A DNA stretch of 64,000 bases from Brachionus koreanus (taxonomy: Eukaryota > Rotifera > Eurotatoria > Ploima > Brachionidae), in the NCBI GenBank assembly GCA_016987375.1, contig PJRA01000509.1:1535158-1599157 (forward strand). The letters run 5' to 3'. Made by a program: the position numbers and the translations under genes. Shown here one piece after another: positions 45,656-54,553 of the stretch (position 1 is its first letter; each line of letters begins with the position of its first letter). The notes below the pieces were generated by a model that did not search any database, was not told the DNA's origin, and was given only the letters and a program-made list of their open reading frames with translations.

Positions 45656-47587
45656 TTACTCAACATTAATTTTAAAAATATAACAAGAATCTTTTTGTAA
45701 AAGTATCAAATAATCATTGGCACAATAAGCCCCATAAATTTCAGCATCGTTGTCCAAAGAAATTAAAAACTGCTTTGCTATTTGAGTTACTAATTTTCCT
45801 GTCTTTCTATGCTTTAATTCTGTATCTGATTTATTTAAACTTTGCTTGTAAACATATACGTGCTTTTTGGTATCTACAACGGCTACATAGGAACAATCTG
45901 GTGGACATGAACGAAACTTTGCCTCTTGTTTTGAAGCTTGAACATAACCAAAAGCATAAAATGTGTGTTCATGAGTCATCCAAACAGTCTCCGATGGAGC
46001 TGGATGTGATACTCTTTGTGGTTGCCACAATACTCCATCCACATCATGTCTTAAACACAGAGCGGGTGATTTATTTGCATTTAAGTGCACTTCGAACAGA
46101 AATTTGGTATCATTTATGAAACTTTTATGTGTGCATTCATGACTATTGCCGTCCATTCGTCTAAGCATCATATAAATGTCTTCATTTTCGACATTTGCCA
46201 TTTGTTGTTCATCCATCATGCCATCACATTCTTCCAATTGCTGTTCTAAGGTAAAAAGTGACCTGCTTTCAGAAGATTTAGCCTGAGCTTCAGCTGACAT
46301 TTGATTAGCAAAGTTTTGCTCTTCATCTATTTTATATTCACCATATTTATCTTGATCTTTCATAAAATATTGCCACGTTTGGCCTGGATTTGCTTTGACC
46401 AGATTCAATTCTAGATAATCTGAAGTTTCTTGATTAGTTAAAAACCAAGTAGATTCGTCCATTTTAATTATCGAACTAAAATGACCACTCAAAATAATAC
46501 TATCTCTAAAAATTACTTGTATAAAGTCATGTCTTAAAGTAACATTTACATCACTCTTAACCACTTTTTCTATGCTGTCCTTTTTGTGCAAATCTAATCG
46601 AATTTTTACATGTATTTCTTGATTGTTTTGAGACCAAGTGTAGAATTTTTCACTAAAATTTTGGGTATCCATTTGATCACTGCTGGGTATTGAGGTTATA
46701 GATTTGGCTATCGAAATTGGCTTTTCCGAATCATAAATAAAATTCGAATAACTTGGAGCAGCAATGTAAACACTTTGACCATTTGTCTCTAGAACTGCAT
46801 ATTCTGGCACCGATGAATAGCAGTTTATTTTGCGCTTTCGCTTTAAGGTCCATTGGGAGTTTTTGTTCTCAAAAGTTAGCCAATTAATAATAGTATCAAA
46901 CTTAGGTGTTGACTTTGAGTCGAAAGTTTCGACAACATTTAGTAGGAGACAATGAAAAAGTCCATTATAAAACAGCGCATCTTTGAGAACACATGTAGTT
47001 TCAGGATGGCTTAGATCCCATTTAAGAAGAAGATTCCAATTTTCCGGCACTAAAGGATTATCCGATATGCTGGGCACATCTATTTGAACAAAATAAAGTG
47101 AAGAAAAGCCGTCAAAAATAACTGCCGTAGTCTCATTTACAAATTTCATTGTCACTGCAGTTCTTTCGTAATTTTGCAAATTAAGCTTTAAATTTGTGGC
47201 AACTACACATCGTTGTGGCACAAGCTTTGGTAAGTTGTAAACCACTCGATTCAAGCATAAATCAGAATCGAAAAAATACAAACTAGAATCATCGAATTGA
47301 TTGACAATAAGCGAATTTTGCATTCCGAATAATTTCAAATGCTGATAAAGTAAAAATTTTTGTTTGGACTCATTTGATTCAATAAAATTATAAGTGTCTA
47401 GTTGGCTTTTTAGTTCCAGTTTGTATTGAACAAAACCGTCCAACGAAAGCTTGTAGCCTTCAAAAGTGGGATTAAGAAGTTCTCTATTTGGATGCAAGTC
47501 AAACCATTGTGCATTGTCTTGTTGTCTTGGCGGAGGTCGAGTCTGGTTCGATTCATCACCAAGTTCCATCAACGAACCTGAGCTCAT
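45656..47587 (-). CDS. NUDCD1: NudC domain-containing protein 1
   Basis: Single-exon gene, 643 residues (human 583). NUDCD1/CML66 is an HSP90-linked CS-domain co-chaperone. Visible are a beta-propeller-like N-terminal half (SLYFFDSDLCLNRVVYNLP, TAVIFDGFSSLYFVQIDVP) and a CS domain at about residues 310-400 (YTWSQNNQEIHVKIRL, DVNVTLRHDFIQVIF, ILSGHFSSIIKMDESTW, LELNLVKANPGQTW). The C-terminal propeller part includes CLRHDVDGVLW. The start ATG follows a T-rich AG by 9 nt (AG at 47597-47598), which would suit a trans-splice acceptor. Its start lies 136 nt downstream of the FAD synthase stop on the same strand, compatible with a shared transcript. Confidence 0.92.
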   Translation of the reverse strand: MSSGSLMELGDESNQTRPPPRQQDNAQWFDLHPNRELLNPTFEGYKLSLDGFVQYKLELKSQLDTYNFIESNESKQKFLLYQHLKLFGMQNSLIVNQFDDSSLYFFDSDLCLNRVVYNLPKLVPQRCVVATNLKLNLQNYERTAVTMKFVNETTAVIFDGFSSLYFVQIDVPSISDNPLVPENWNLLLKWDLSHPETTCVLKDALFYNGLFHCLLLNVVETFDSKSTPKFDTIINWLTFENKNSQWTLKRKRKINCYSSVPEYAVLETNGQSVYIAAPSYSNFIYDSEKPISIAKSITSIPSSDQMDTQNFSEKFYTWSQNNQEIHVKIRLDLHKKDSIEKVVKSDVNVTLRHDFIQVIFRDSIILSGHFSSIIKMDESTWFLTNQETSDYLELNLVKANPGQTWQYFMKDQDKYGEYKIDEEQNFANQMSAEAQAKSSESRSLFTLEQQLEECDGMMDEQQMANVENEDIYMMLRRMDGNSHECTHKSFINDTKFLFEVHLNANKSPALCLRHDVDGVLWQPQRVSHPAPSETVWMTHEHTFYAFGYVQASKQEAKFRSCPPDCSYVAVVDTKKHVYVYKQSLNKSDTELKHRKTGKLVTQIAKQFLISLDNDAEIYGAYCANDYLILLQKDSCYIFKINVE

Positions 47588-47723
47588 GTCAAAATACTAA
47601 AAATCAAAAAACAATTTTCAAAACAAACATGTGGCAAATTATTGCCATCAAGAATTTCTAAGTTTAAATAAAACTAAAATTAGAATAAAAATTTATTTTT
47701 AATTAAAATATTAATCCTAGAAT

Positions 47724-48851
47724 TTATAATTTAGCATGCTTAATCCGCGACTCTCTTTCGAGTTCTTCGTTTTCGAGCAAATAGGCTGGCAAATAAGTGC
47801 CATCTGGCTTAAGCAATGCTTTATTCGGAACTGTGTTCATTTTGCTGTCTAAAGAAGTATAGCCATGGTCATACAATGAACAATAGGGTAGACCAAGAGC
47901 ACGTATGAAATACCAAATTTCACTATATTTCCAGTCCAGTATGGGATTGACTCTCATGTATTCAGGCCAGTCTTTGTCAGTTGGAGAAAATTCAACCATT
48001 GTTTTAAAATAAGAGCTGTCTGTTCGTCTCGTGCCCATTAGAATAGTGTCCAAATCGTCATTGCTCGATTTAAGTTCAAATAGACATTCCTTTAAGCTTT
48101 TAGATGTGTCATCAAAAATAATGAAATTAAGTGAATTTTTGAAAAAGTTTATAATTTCTGAATCAATAAAATGGTCCATTTCGGCAAATGAATGCTTTAT
48201 GTTTATGATGAGAACATTAAGGGGAAATTCATAGCCCAGTCTTAGTGCACAGGCATAATACAAATATAACACAACACAACAGTCCTTTCCACCATTGAAC
48301 GAAATACATGATTGCCGATTGCTTGGCTTTTTTCTAATGCACTTTTCAATTACTGAAATCGAATGCTTTACTTTAGCACATAGAGCTGTAAAATTAATTT
48401 TTTTGGACAAAAAGCTAAGCGCCATGTCATCCGAATTCAACAAATGAGTTCTTTCAAAGTTATATACCAAATGGTCAGCATTTATGAATGCATTCAGATT
48501 AGGATTACTTTTACACAAACGAGTAAATAGTGAGGCAGTATGCGAATAGAAATCAGCATGTTTTAGAGCACAGACACTATCTATTGATTGCTTAAGCTGA
48601 TCGAGAATGGGGTCGATAGTTGAAGAACTAGTTGTGATTAGTACTAAATTTTCGTCTAATTTTTCTAAATAATTTTTTATCTCTAATTGATCTAGATAAC
48701 TAATAAAAAAAGTTTTTTTTAAATTAAAATCCAAATCATTTAATTTTTTAAATAAATAGTTAAAAATAAAGTTGTAGTGATATGAGTCTGCATCGTTGGA
48801 ATCAGTGATAACGATTAGAGATGCGCTACTCTTTGCCAGGTTCTTGGTCAT
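47724..48851 (-). CDS. FLAD1: FAD synthase
   Basis: Single exon, 375 residues. FAD synthase adenylates FMN with ATP. The C-terminal PAPS-reductase-like catalytic domain is complete: PP-loop SFNGGKDCCVVLYLY (about residues 183-197), LMGTRRTD, then MRVNPILDWKYSEIWYFIR and LGLPYCSLYDHGYTSLDS, all family signatures. The N-terminal about 175 residues correspond to the molybdopterin-binding-like domain of animal FLAD1 but are shortened and diverged; no GDE-type motif is seen. The ATG lies inside the last codons of ETFRF1 (26-nt overlap, different frame). The next in-frame Met codon is about 140 residues further in, so this start is needed. Spacing to NUDCD1 is 136 nt. Confidence 0.93.
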   Translation of the reverse strand: MTKNLAKSSASLIVITDSNDADSYHYNFIFNYLFKKLNDLDFNLKKTFFISYLDQLEIKNYLEKLDENLVLITTSSSTIDPILDQLKQSIDSVCALKHADFYSHTASLFTRLCKSNPNLNAFINADHLVYNFERTHLLNSDDMALSFLSKKINFTALCAKVKHSISVIEKCIRKKPSNRQSCISFNGGKDCCVVLYLYYACALRLGYEFPLNVLIINIKHSFAEMDHFIDSEIINFFKNSLNFIIFDDTSKSLKECLFELKSSNDDLDTILMGTRRTDSSYFKTMVEFSPTDKDWPEYMRVNPILDWKYSEIWYFIRALGLPYCSLYDHGYTSLDSKMNTVPNKALLKPDGTYLPAYLLENEELERESRIKHAKL

Positions 48852-49198
48852 AGTAAGATTTTTTTAAGTGGCGATATTTTTTAAGTTTGTACAGTGCGTC
48901 TATTTCTTTGATAACAAACTCGCCTCTTTTGATTAAAGCTTCTATTTGAATTGGATCTGTTTCGTTACGGTTTGAATTAAAGCTTTTTCTTAGACGATTC
49001 TTAAAATAGTCATAGCCAAGTGGATAGTCTTTACCATAATATAATAGCTTAAATTGAAAATAAAATTAAAATTAATTTATTTTTGTTTTAATTTAATTAT
49101 GATTTATACAGTGTCTTTGTTATTTATTTATTATTAAAGTAAGTTTAAAAGCTTACATTTTTGTACAAATTAATCACCTGTGATCTTAATGAAGACAT
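48826..49198 (-). CDS. ETFRF1: Electron transfer flavoprotein regulatory factor 1 (LYRM5)
   Basis: Two exons, 49157-49198 and 48826-49047, in phase, 87 residues, the usual length of LYR-motif proteins. The sequence MSSLRSQVINLYKN|LLYYGKDYP, then YDYFKNRLRKSF, GEFVIKEIDALYKLKKYR and KKSYY, aligns along its whole length with animal ETFRF1. It is a mitochondrial LYR protein that removes FAD from ETF and so damps electron transfer. The last 26 nt, including the TAG stop, overlap the start of the FAD synthase coding sequence. Neither exon is long enough to stand out as an open frame alone. It is the first gene of the likely ETFRF1-FLAD1-NUDCD1 unit. Confidence 0.92.
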
Positions 49199-49792
49199 TT
49201 TTATTTGAAATGAAAAAATTATAAGCTCTTAAAAATACAAAAATAGCTCGTGATTACTTAATGCAATATTTTAAAAACAAAAATGCTACGTGCATACTAA
49301 AAAAGAATTTTGATTTGCACTTTAATTTTGAAATTTTTATTGTCTTGTTAAATTTATTATTTGAGTACTTCGTTACTAAAATAATAATAAATAATAATAG
49401 TTTTCTCAATTTTCCTTGAACTTTTATTTATTTATTTAAATGAAATCTAAAACGTTTAATTTAGGTAAATTTTCTGGTAATTTTATTGAAATTTTAAAAT
49501 AATTTGAATTATTCTTAAGTAAATTTTAGCATTGAATAGAATTAAAGGCAAACAATTCAAGTTCAAAAAATAGTCTTAGTAGCGTTGAAAATTAAAAATA
49601 ATTATTTTTTAAATTAAACTGATTGATTAATTAATTATTCAAGTAGAAGGAAAATTTTTTGAAGATGATAAAAATTTTTATTAAATTTTGAATGAAATTT
49701 CAAAATAATTTCGCTATATTCTAGTCTGTTTTTAAATAAATCAAATTTGAAAAAATATTTTTAAAATTTATTTAGATCTATCATCCAAATAA
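49199..49792. other. Intergenic, AT-rich
   Basis: About 590 nt. It should contain the promoter of the ETFRF1-FLAD1 unit and the 3' end of the secreted-peptide gene. No repeat seen. Confidence 0.45.
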
Positions 49793-50045
49793 CTATGGTT
49801 CTCTGATTAATGCATATCTTAAAAAAATTATTTAAAATTTTTAAAAAATCAGTTTGAATTTTAAAAAACTTGCACGAGCTAGATCGAGGATCGCAGTAAA
49901 GTCCCTTTGATGAATCACATAAATCACTGCTTACTAAGCATGAAGAATCCAGACCAAGAATTGTTATCTGTCCATTTAAACAATGAATTAGCAATACAAT
50001 TAAAAAAATGTGTATGAAAAATCTAATGATATTTGCTTTTTTCAT
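49793..50045 (-). CDS. Small secreted cysteine-containing peptide
   Basis: Two exons, 49870-50045 and 49793-49817, joined as CK|YALIREP and a stop, 66 residues. The N-terminus has a clear signal peptide (KKANII, then FFIHIFLIVLLIHCLNG, about residues 1-25). The mature part has four cysteines in DSSCLVSSDLCDSSKGLYCD and RSSSC. The C-x6-C-x7-C-x6-C spacing recalls the first half of colipase/dickkopf-like or toxin-like knots, but the unit is too short to assign. The stretch after the donor in the first exon is intron. I cannot name a function. It starts 136 nt downstream of the BAR-like gene, on the same strand. Confidence 0.6.
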
Positions 50046-50180
50046 TTTATTCTAATATAAAAGTTAAATTATTTTTTGTTTTTTTTTTTTATGAATGAAT
50101 TGGTGTCATATGTTTGTATCATTTGCATTTTTGTTTATTTTTCTATTTTTATTTTTGAGCATTGAAATTAAAATAAAAAA

Positions 50181-51176
50181 TTATATTATCAAAAGTAAAA
50201 GTTTTTGCTTTTTTTCTAAATCTTCAATTTCATGAGTGAAACTATCGATTAATTTTATTAAATCATTTATATTTATCATCATAGTTTCCTTTAAGAAAAT
50301 TTTTAAAATTTAAAAACTTTTTTGTAAAAAATACCATTTGATTAGACAAATCAATTTGTCTGGCTGATACATGTCGCATAGTTTTTCTCATTCTAATAAT
50401 GTCCTCATAATAATAAGGATTAGAATATTGCTTTTAATTGAAAAATTATTTTGGAGAAAATTTCTTATTCAAAAACTTACTGATTGTTTTAAATTTGATA
50501 TATGTGTTGAAAACCCTTTGAGATACTCAGCCCAGTCATCTACTTTTTTACAAAACAATGAAATTTTTCTTTCCAGCGAAGTCTTTGAATAATATATTAA
50601 ACAAATAGAGCTACATTAAATATTTTCTCACAATTTTTTCATTTAAACTGTTTATTTTTGTCTTAATTTCTAATTCATCAGTTTCAAAACAAGAAATTTT
50701 GAAATCAAACTCTTCAGATTCTTTTGATTTTTCATACTTTTAATAAATGAAACATTGTAGTGTGTCTACATAAAATTATTATATTACTAAAGTGCAAATT
50801 TTTTCCTTTCTTGTTTCAATTTTTTTAAATTTATCATCAATTAAAGAATATTTTAGTTTGATCAAATTTTTCTTTAAAAAAAAAAGCATAAAAAAATTAT
50901 AATTATTGTATTTAATTTATTACATAATGTTCAAATACAGATCGGTATCTTTCATTATAGTTTGAATAAGATCTTACCAAATTAGAGTATGTCTTTAAAA
51001 TTTCTTCATTTTCTCTTGTCTAAAAACTACTTCTTAATATTTTTATTTATGAATCGAAATATACTTTTTGTTTGAAAATGCTAAACGAGATAATTTTATC
51101 AGCATTGTCTGAAAAATCAAATTTCAATTAAACAAAAAATGAACAGATAAATTTTACTCTTTCCAAAAAATTTCAT
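50181..51176 (-). CDS. Small helical BAR-like protein, paralogue B
   Basis: Eight exons: 51158-51176, 51065-51108, 50924-51019, 50788-50871, 50632-50736, 50481-50582, 50335-50430 and 50181-50288, all GT-AG and in phase, 217 residues. It starts MKFFGKN. The exon lengths 19, 44, 96, 84, then 105+102, 96 and 108 repeat those of the gene at 12947-13935 (19, 44, 96, 84, 204, 96, 120), with one extra intron. Shared features include FS-Y..N near residue 40 and an NP turn after exon 6. Helical and charged throughout (TSLERKISLFCKKVDDWAEY; HEIEDLEKKQKLLL). No exon is over 40 codons, so open-frame searches miss the gene. Function unknown; a BAR-like membrane-binding role is inference. Confidence 0.75.
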
Positions 51177-51511
51177 TTTATGAATAACAAAATGATGAGA
51201 ATATAAAAAAAAGATTATTTTTAAATCTATGTTTGGCTGATCCCTTTCTTTATTTAGATTTTAATAAAATAATAATAAACTAAATTTTTCACTTAATTTT
51301 ATTATAGACATTTAATTGTCTATTATTTTAATTCACAAATCATGATGAATCCAGAATTTGAAGATAATTTTTGCTTTCAAATTTCAAATTTTTAAAATTC
51401 TTTTAGAGTTTTTTAAAACAAATAAAAAATTTATTTCAAAATTAATTTAAATATAAAAATTGAAAAAAAATGTTCCTGATTTTTTTTTAATATTTTACCT
51501 AAGAGCTTTTT
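51177..51511. other. Intergenic between paralogue B and the LPMO gene
   Basis: 335 nt, A/T-rich. No feature seen. Confidence 0.5.
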
Positions 51512-52764
51512 TTAAGGACAATCGCAGAGTGCTGGACATGTTTCCAAACATGCAATCACGTCCAAACTTACAACTTGTCTTACTGATTTTTCAAATTCAT
51601 CTAAAATAACTTTGCATCGAACATTGCACATTCTATTGCAATAAATTTTAACTATCCTGGCAATATTAATTTTAGTTCCGAATTCGTATTTGACTCGGCA
51701 ACTTCCACCAGGAATTTTTGACGAATCAGTTGTAGTAGTAGAAATTGTTTGAGTTGTAGTAAATTCATATTCATAGCTGTCATCATCTGTTTCTGTAATG
51801 GAATAATCTATGTATTCGGTAGGAATCTCGGCGGTTGTAGTTCCCACAGGTATAAATATTGAAGTCATTTCATAAGGAGTTGTTAATTCCTCAATGTAAA
51901 AAGGATCAATTGTAGTAAAAATTGGATCTATTATCTCAATGCTTGATAGAGTTGTAGTAGCAGTTGAAGTGGTCGTAGTTAAAGATGTTGTAGTAGTTGA
52001 AGTAGATGTAGGAGTAGTGCTGGTTACTTCTTCAATCTCTGTTCCATCTCCTAAAATAGCAATATCAGAACAACCAATGAAGTTTTCCTGAACAGGTCCA
52101 CATCCAACACATTCAGTATTAGTTTCTGGATCCCGTCCCTTGTTTAAATTTAAAAAAAAAACAAGTAATTTTATGAATCGAATGATATTTATAAATCTTT
52201 TACCCAGCTGTTTCCTGTCACATACTTCCATTGAAGAACACAATGTGAACACACAAAATTTTCCGGCAAGATTAAGGACAAATGAGCAATTTCTAAATGA
52301 CTACTAACTGGAAATTTCGTGCCAGATGCTTCTTTTATTCTCAATTTGGTTCGATTGAGACATGATTCGGTGGCATCGGTTTCCCAGCCATCAACTTTAC
52401 AAATCCTAAATTCAAAAAATCCCCAATGATTAGCAGTCAAAATAACTTCGACTGGAATCTCAGAATTTTTCTTATATGTACGAACAATTTTTCCCAAGTA
52501 TTTTAGTCCACCTTTTTCATAAGTTCTAGGATGGGATTCTTCATACGGATCTCCGCAAATTCCGCATTTTCCTCCATTGTTCTCCCATTGATTTCGAAAT
52601 CCTCCACAAAACATTTGATTATAATCATAATTTTTGCAGCATTCCAAAAAATCTGAATCTTCAAGCCAAGCACTTGCACGTGATGGTGGATTTGCTAGAT
52701 ATCCATGCTGAATGGTAGGTTCAAAAATAAACGCCAATGGAAACAAAATTAAAAATAAAATCAT
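51512..52764 (-). CDS. AA15-family lytic polysaccharide monooxygenase with Thr-rich linker
   Basis: Two exons, 52204-52764 and 51512-52138, in phase (NSW|GRDPETNTE), 395 residues. A signal peptide (about 1-19) ends just before His20, so the mature chain starts with histidine as needed for the copper histidine brace; His113 in LTANHWGFFEFRIC is the second ligand. Family blocks HGYLANPPSRASAW, CGGFRNQW, CGICGDPY and ECVGCGPVQENFIGCSDIAI are present. AA15 enzymes oxidatively cut chitin or cellulose outside the cell. After the catalytic domain come a Thr-rich linker (about residues 230-260, likely O-glycosylated), acidic Tyr-rich sequence and a C-terminal module with eight cysteines (CNRMCNVRC...CLETCPALCDC) that I do not recognise; it may bind substrate. 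Confidence 0.93.
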
Positions 52765-53613
52765 TTTTATTAAGATTAGAATTTTAAAAGTTTTTCAAGT
52801 TTACTTACTTAAATACCCAAAATATGGTAGCAATCCACAGAGAAATATTTCTAACTAAAACTACAATCAAAGCCAAGCCCTTAATATTTTTTCTGTTGAT
52901 TTTGTAGAAAATTTCGAAATTTTCTAGTGTTTCAAAAGTAATCATGATATGGTTTACGTAATATTTTATCTTTTAATTTAGTTTACCTTTTAAATATTTT
53001 GTTTTTTCTATTATATCAGTGATTGATGATATTTTTAAATCAAAATTAATGATGTTTTTCACGAAATATCATATTTGTATAGGTGCAACAATTTTTTCAA
53101 ATAATTGAAATGATGTAAGTAATACTGAATAAGATTAATTAATATTTTTTTAAAATAATTACTACTTTTCCATTATTTAAATTAAAAATCATTAAAGGGA
53201 TATTTTTTTCTAAGCAAAATTTGAGTTTCAAATTTAAAGATCTTTAAAATATTCAAAGAAAACCTTCAAATTGCATAATTTTAATTAATAAAAATATAAA
53301 AACAAAACTTGTTTTTCTCAACTTAGGCGATAGAATAACCCCAACATGATTTGTTATCTAGAGTGTTTGAGTCACGTTTTTATTTCCCTTATTCAGTTAA
53401 AAAAAAATAATTAATTTCTTTCTTTTTATTACCTAGAGTAAAGGGGATAAAATTTTCGAATTGTCAGACTCATAAATAGGGCAAAAAGCTAGAATAACTT
53501 TGCGTTGGAGAACTTCATACGTGATTTTCAAATCGTTTTTTAACATAGCAGAACATTTTCATTCAATAATTTATAAGTTTATTATAAGTTTATTCAAGGA
53601 TTATAAAGAATCA
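52765..53613. other. Intergenic, LPMO upstream region
   Basis: About 850 nt. It presumably contains the LPMO promoter and leader. No gene seen. Confidence 0.45.
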
Positions 53614-53858
53614 TTTACAATCTAGCAAACATGTCATCAAAAAAAATTTAATTAAACAAAATGAGATTTTAATACTATTTTAAAAATTGAAATTAAAATA
53701 TTTTTTGATAATAATTTAATTTTTTTTTAAATAGCTTTTAAAAATTTTTCATTTTGTTAGTAAAAAAATTTTATTAATTTTCAGAAACAAAATTTAATTA
53801 ATCTAAATAACTAAATTTGAAATTTTTATTAAAAATAAGCCGGGTCTTCCAGTGTTGA
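53614..53858. mobile_element. piggyBac-like MITE, copy 5 (degenerate)
   Basis: The right end is clear: inverted, it reads CACTGGAAGACCCGGC, next to TTGA (decayed TTAA, 53855-53858). The proposed left end, TTTA then CAATCTAGCAAACATG at 53614, is weak. Length of about 245 bp fits the family. Confidence 0.45.
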
Positions 53859-54134
53859 CATTTTTTAAAAAGACCAATATTTTTGATTAATCAAGCTTAA
53901 TAGCTCAAATTTACTTGGTTTTAAAATTTGGATTGATTTTTAAAATTGAGTGAAATTAACAACATTCAAATCTAAATAAAAATTTGCTTTATTTAATAAA
54001 AAATAAAACGGAATGAAAAAAAAAAGCAAATCGGAAATTAAATTAGTTAAAAGTTGACTCAAATTAGAATTTAACAATCAGATTAATAAGAATTTTCAAA
54101 CATTCAGGGGGGACAAGCATCTGATTGAGAATAT
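53859..54134. other. Intergenic, 3' flank of the peptide precursor gene
   Basis: About 275 nt, A/T-rich. No feature seen. Confidence 0.4.
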
Positions 54135-54553
54135 TTAACCACTACTATGAAGTTTGCCAATTAAACCGCTGAAGGCCAATTTAGCCGAATTTTTGTATGA
54201 ATTCCTTTTCATCACATCACTCAACTTTTCTTCAGCGCTTGACTGGTTATTTTGACTTTCTTCACGAATTTTTTGATAAAGACGATTTACTAAATCGGCT
54301 CTAAATGTGTCTAGTAAAAATTTAAATTCATCCTTGGTAGCCAAACTGTCTGATTTGGGACTCAATCTTTCACTCATTCCATTCTATAATTTGTTTTTTT
54401 TTTTAAATTTTAAATCAAAAATATAATTTTTGAAACTACCAAGTAAGAGCGTAAGGCTTCCTGTTCAAGCTGATCGTCCAATGGATATGAGTAGTACATT
54501 CCAATTAGTCCGACAAGAACAATTAACTCAATATTTCTGATTATTTTCACCAT
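54135..54553 (-). CDS. Probable neuropeptide precursor (PDF-like?)
   Basis: Two exons, 54440-54553 and 54135-54383, in phase (LRSYL|NGMSERL), 120 residues. A signal peptide covers about residues 1-22 (IELIVLVGLIGMYYSYP). The last residues are a dibasic KR (97-98), then a 21-residue peptide NSYKNSAKLAFSGLIGKLHS-S, ending in Gly (120) directly before the stop. That is the standard layout of a prohormone releasing one C-terminally amidated peptide. The NS start, length and GKL(x)S..G end resemble pigment-dispersing factors of nematodes and arthropods, but identity is weak, so an orphan peptide is equally possible. The spacer (about 23-96) is helical and charged. Confidence 0.7.
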
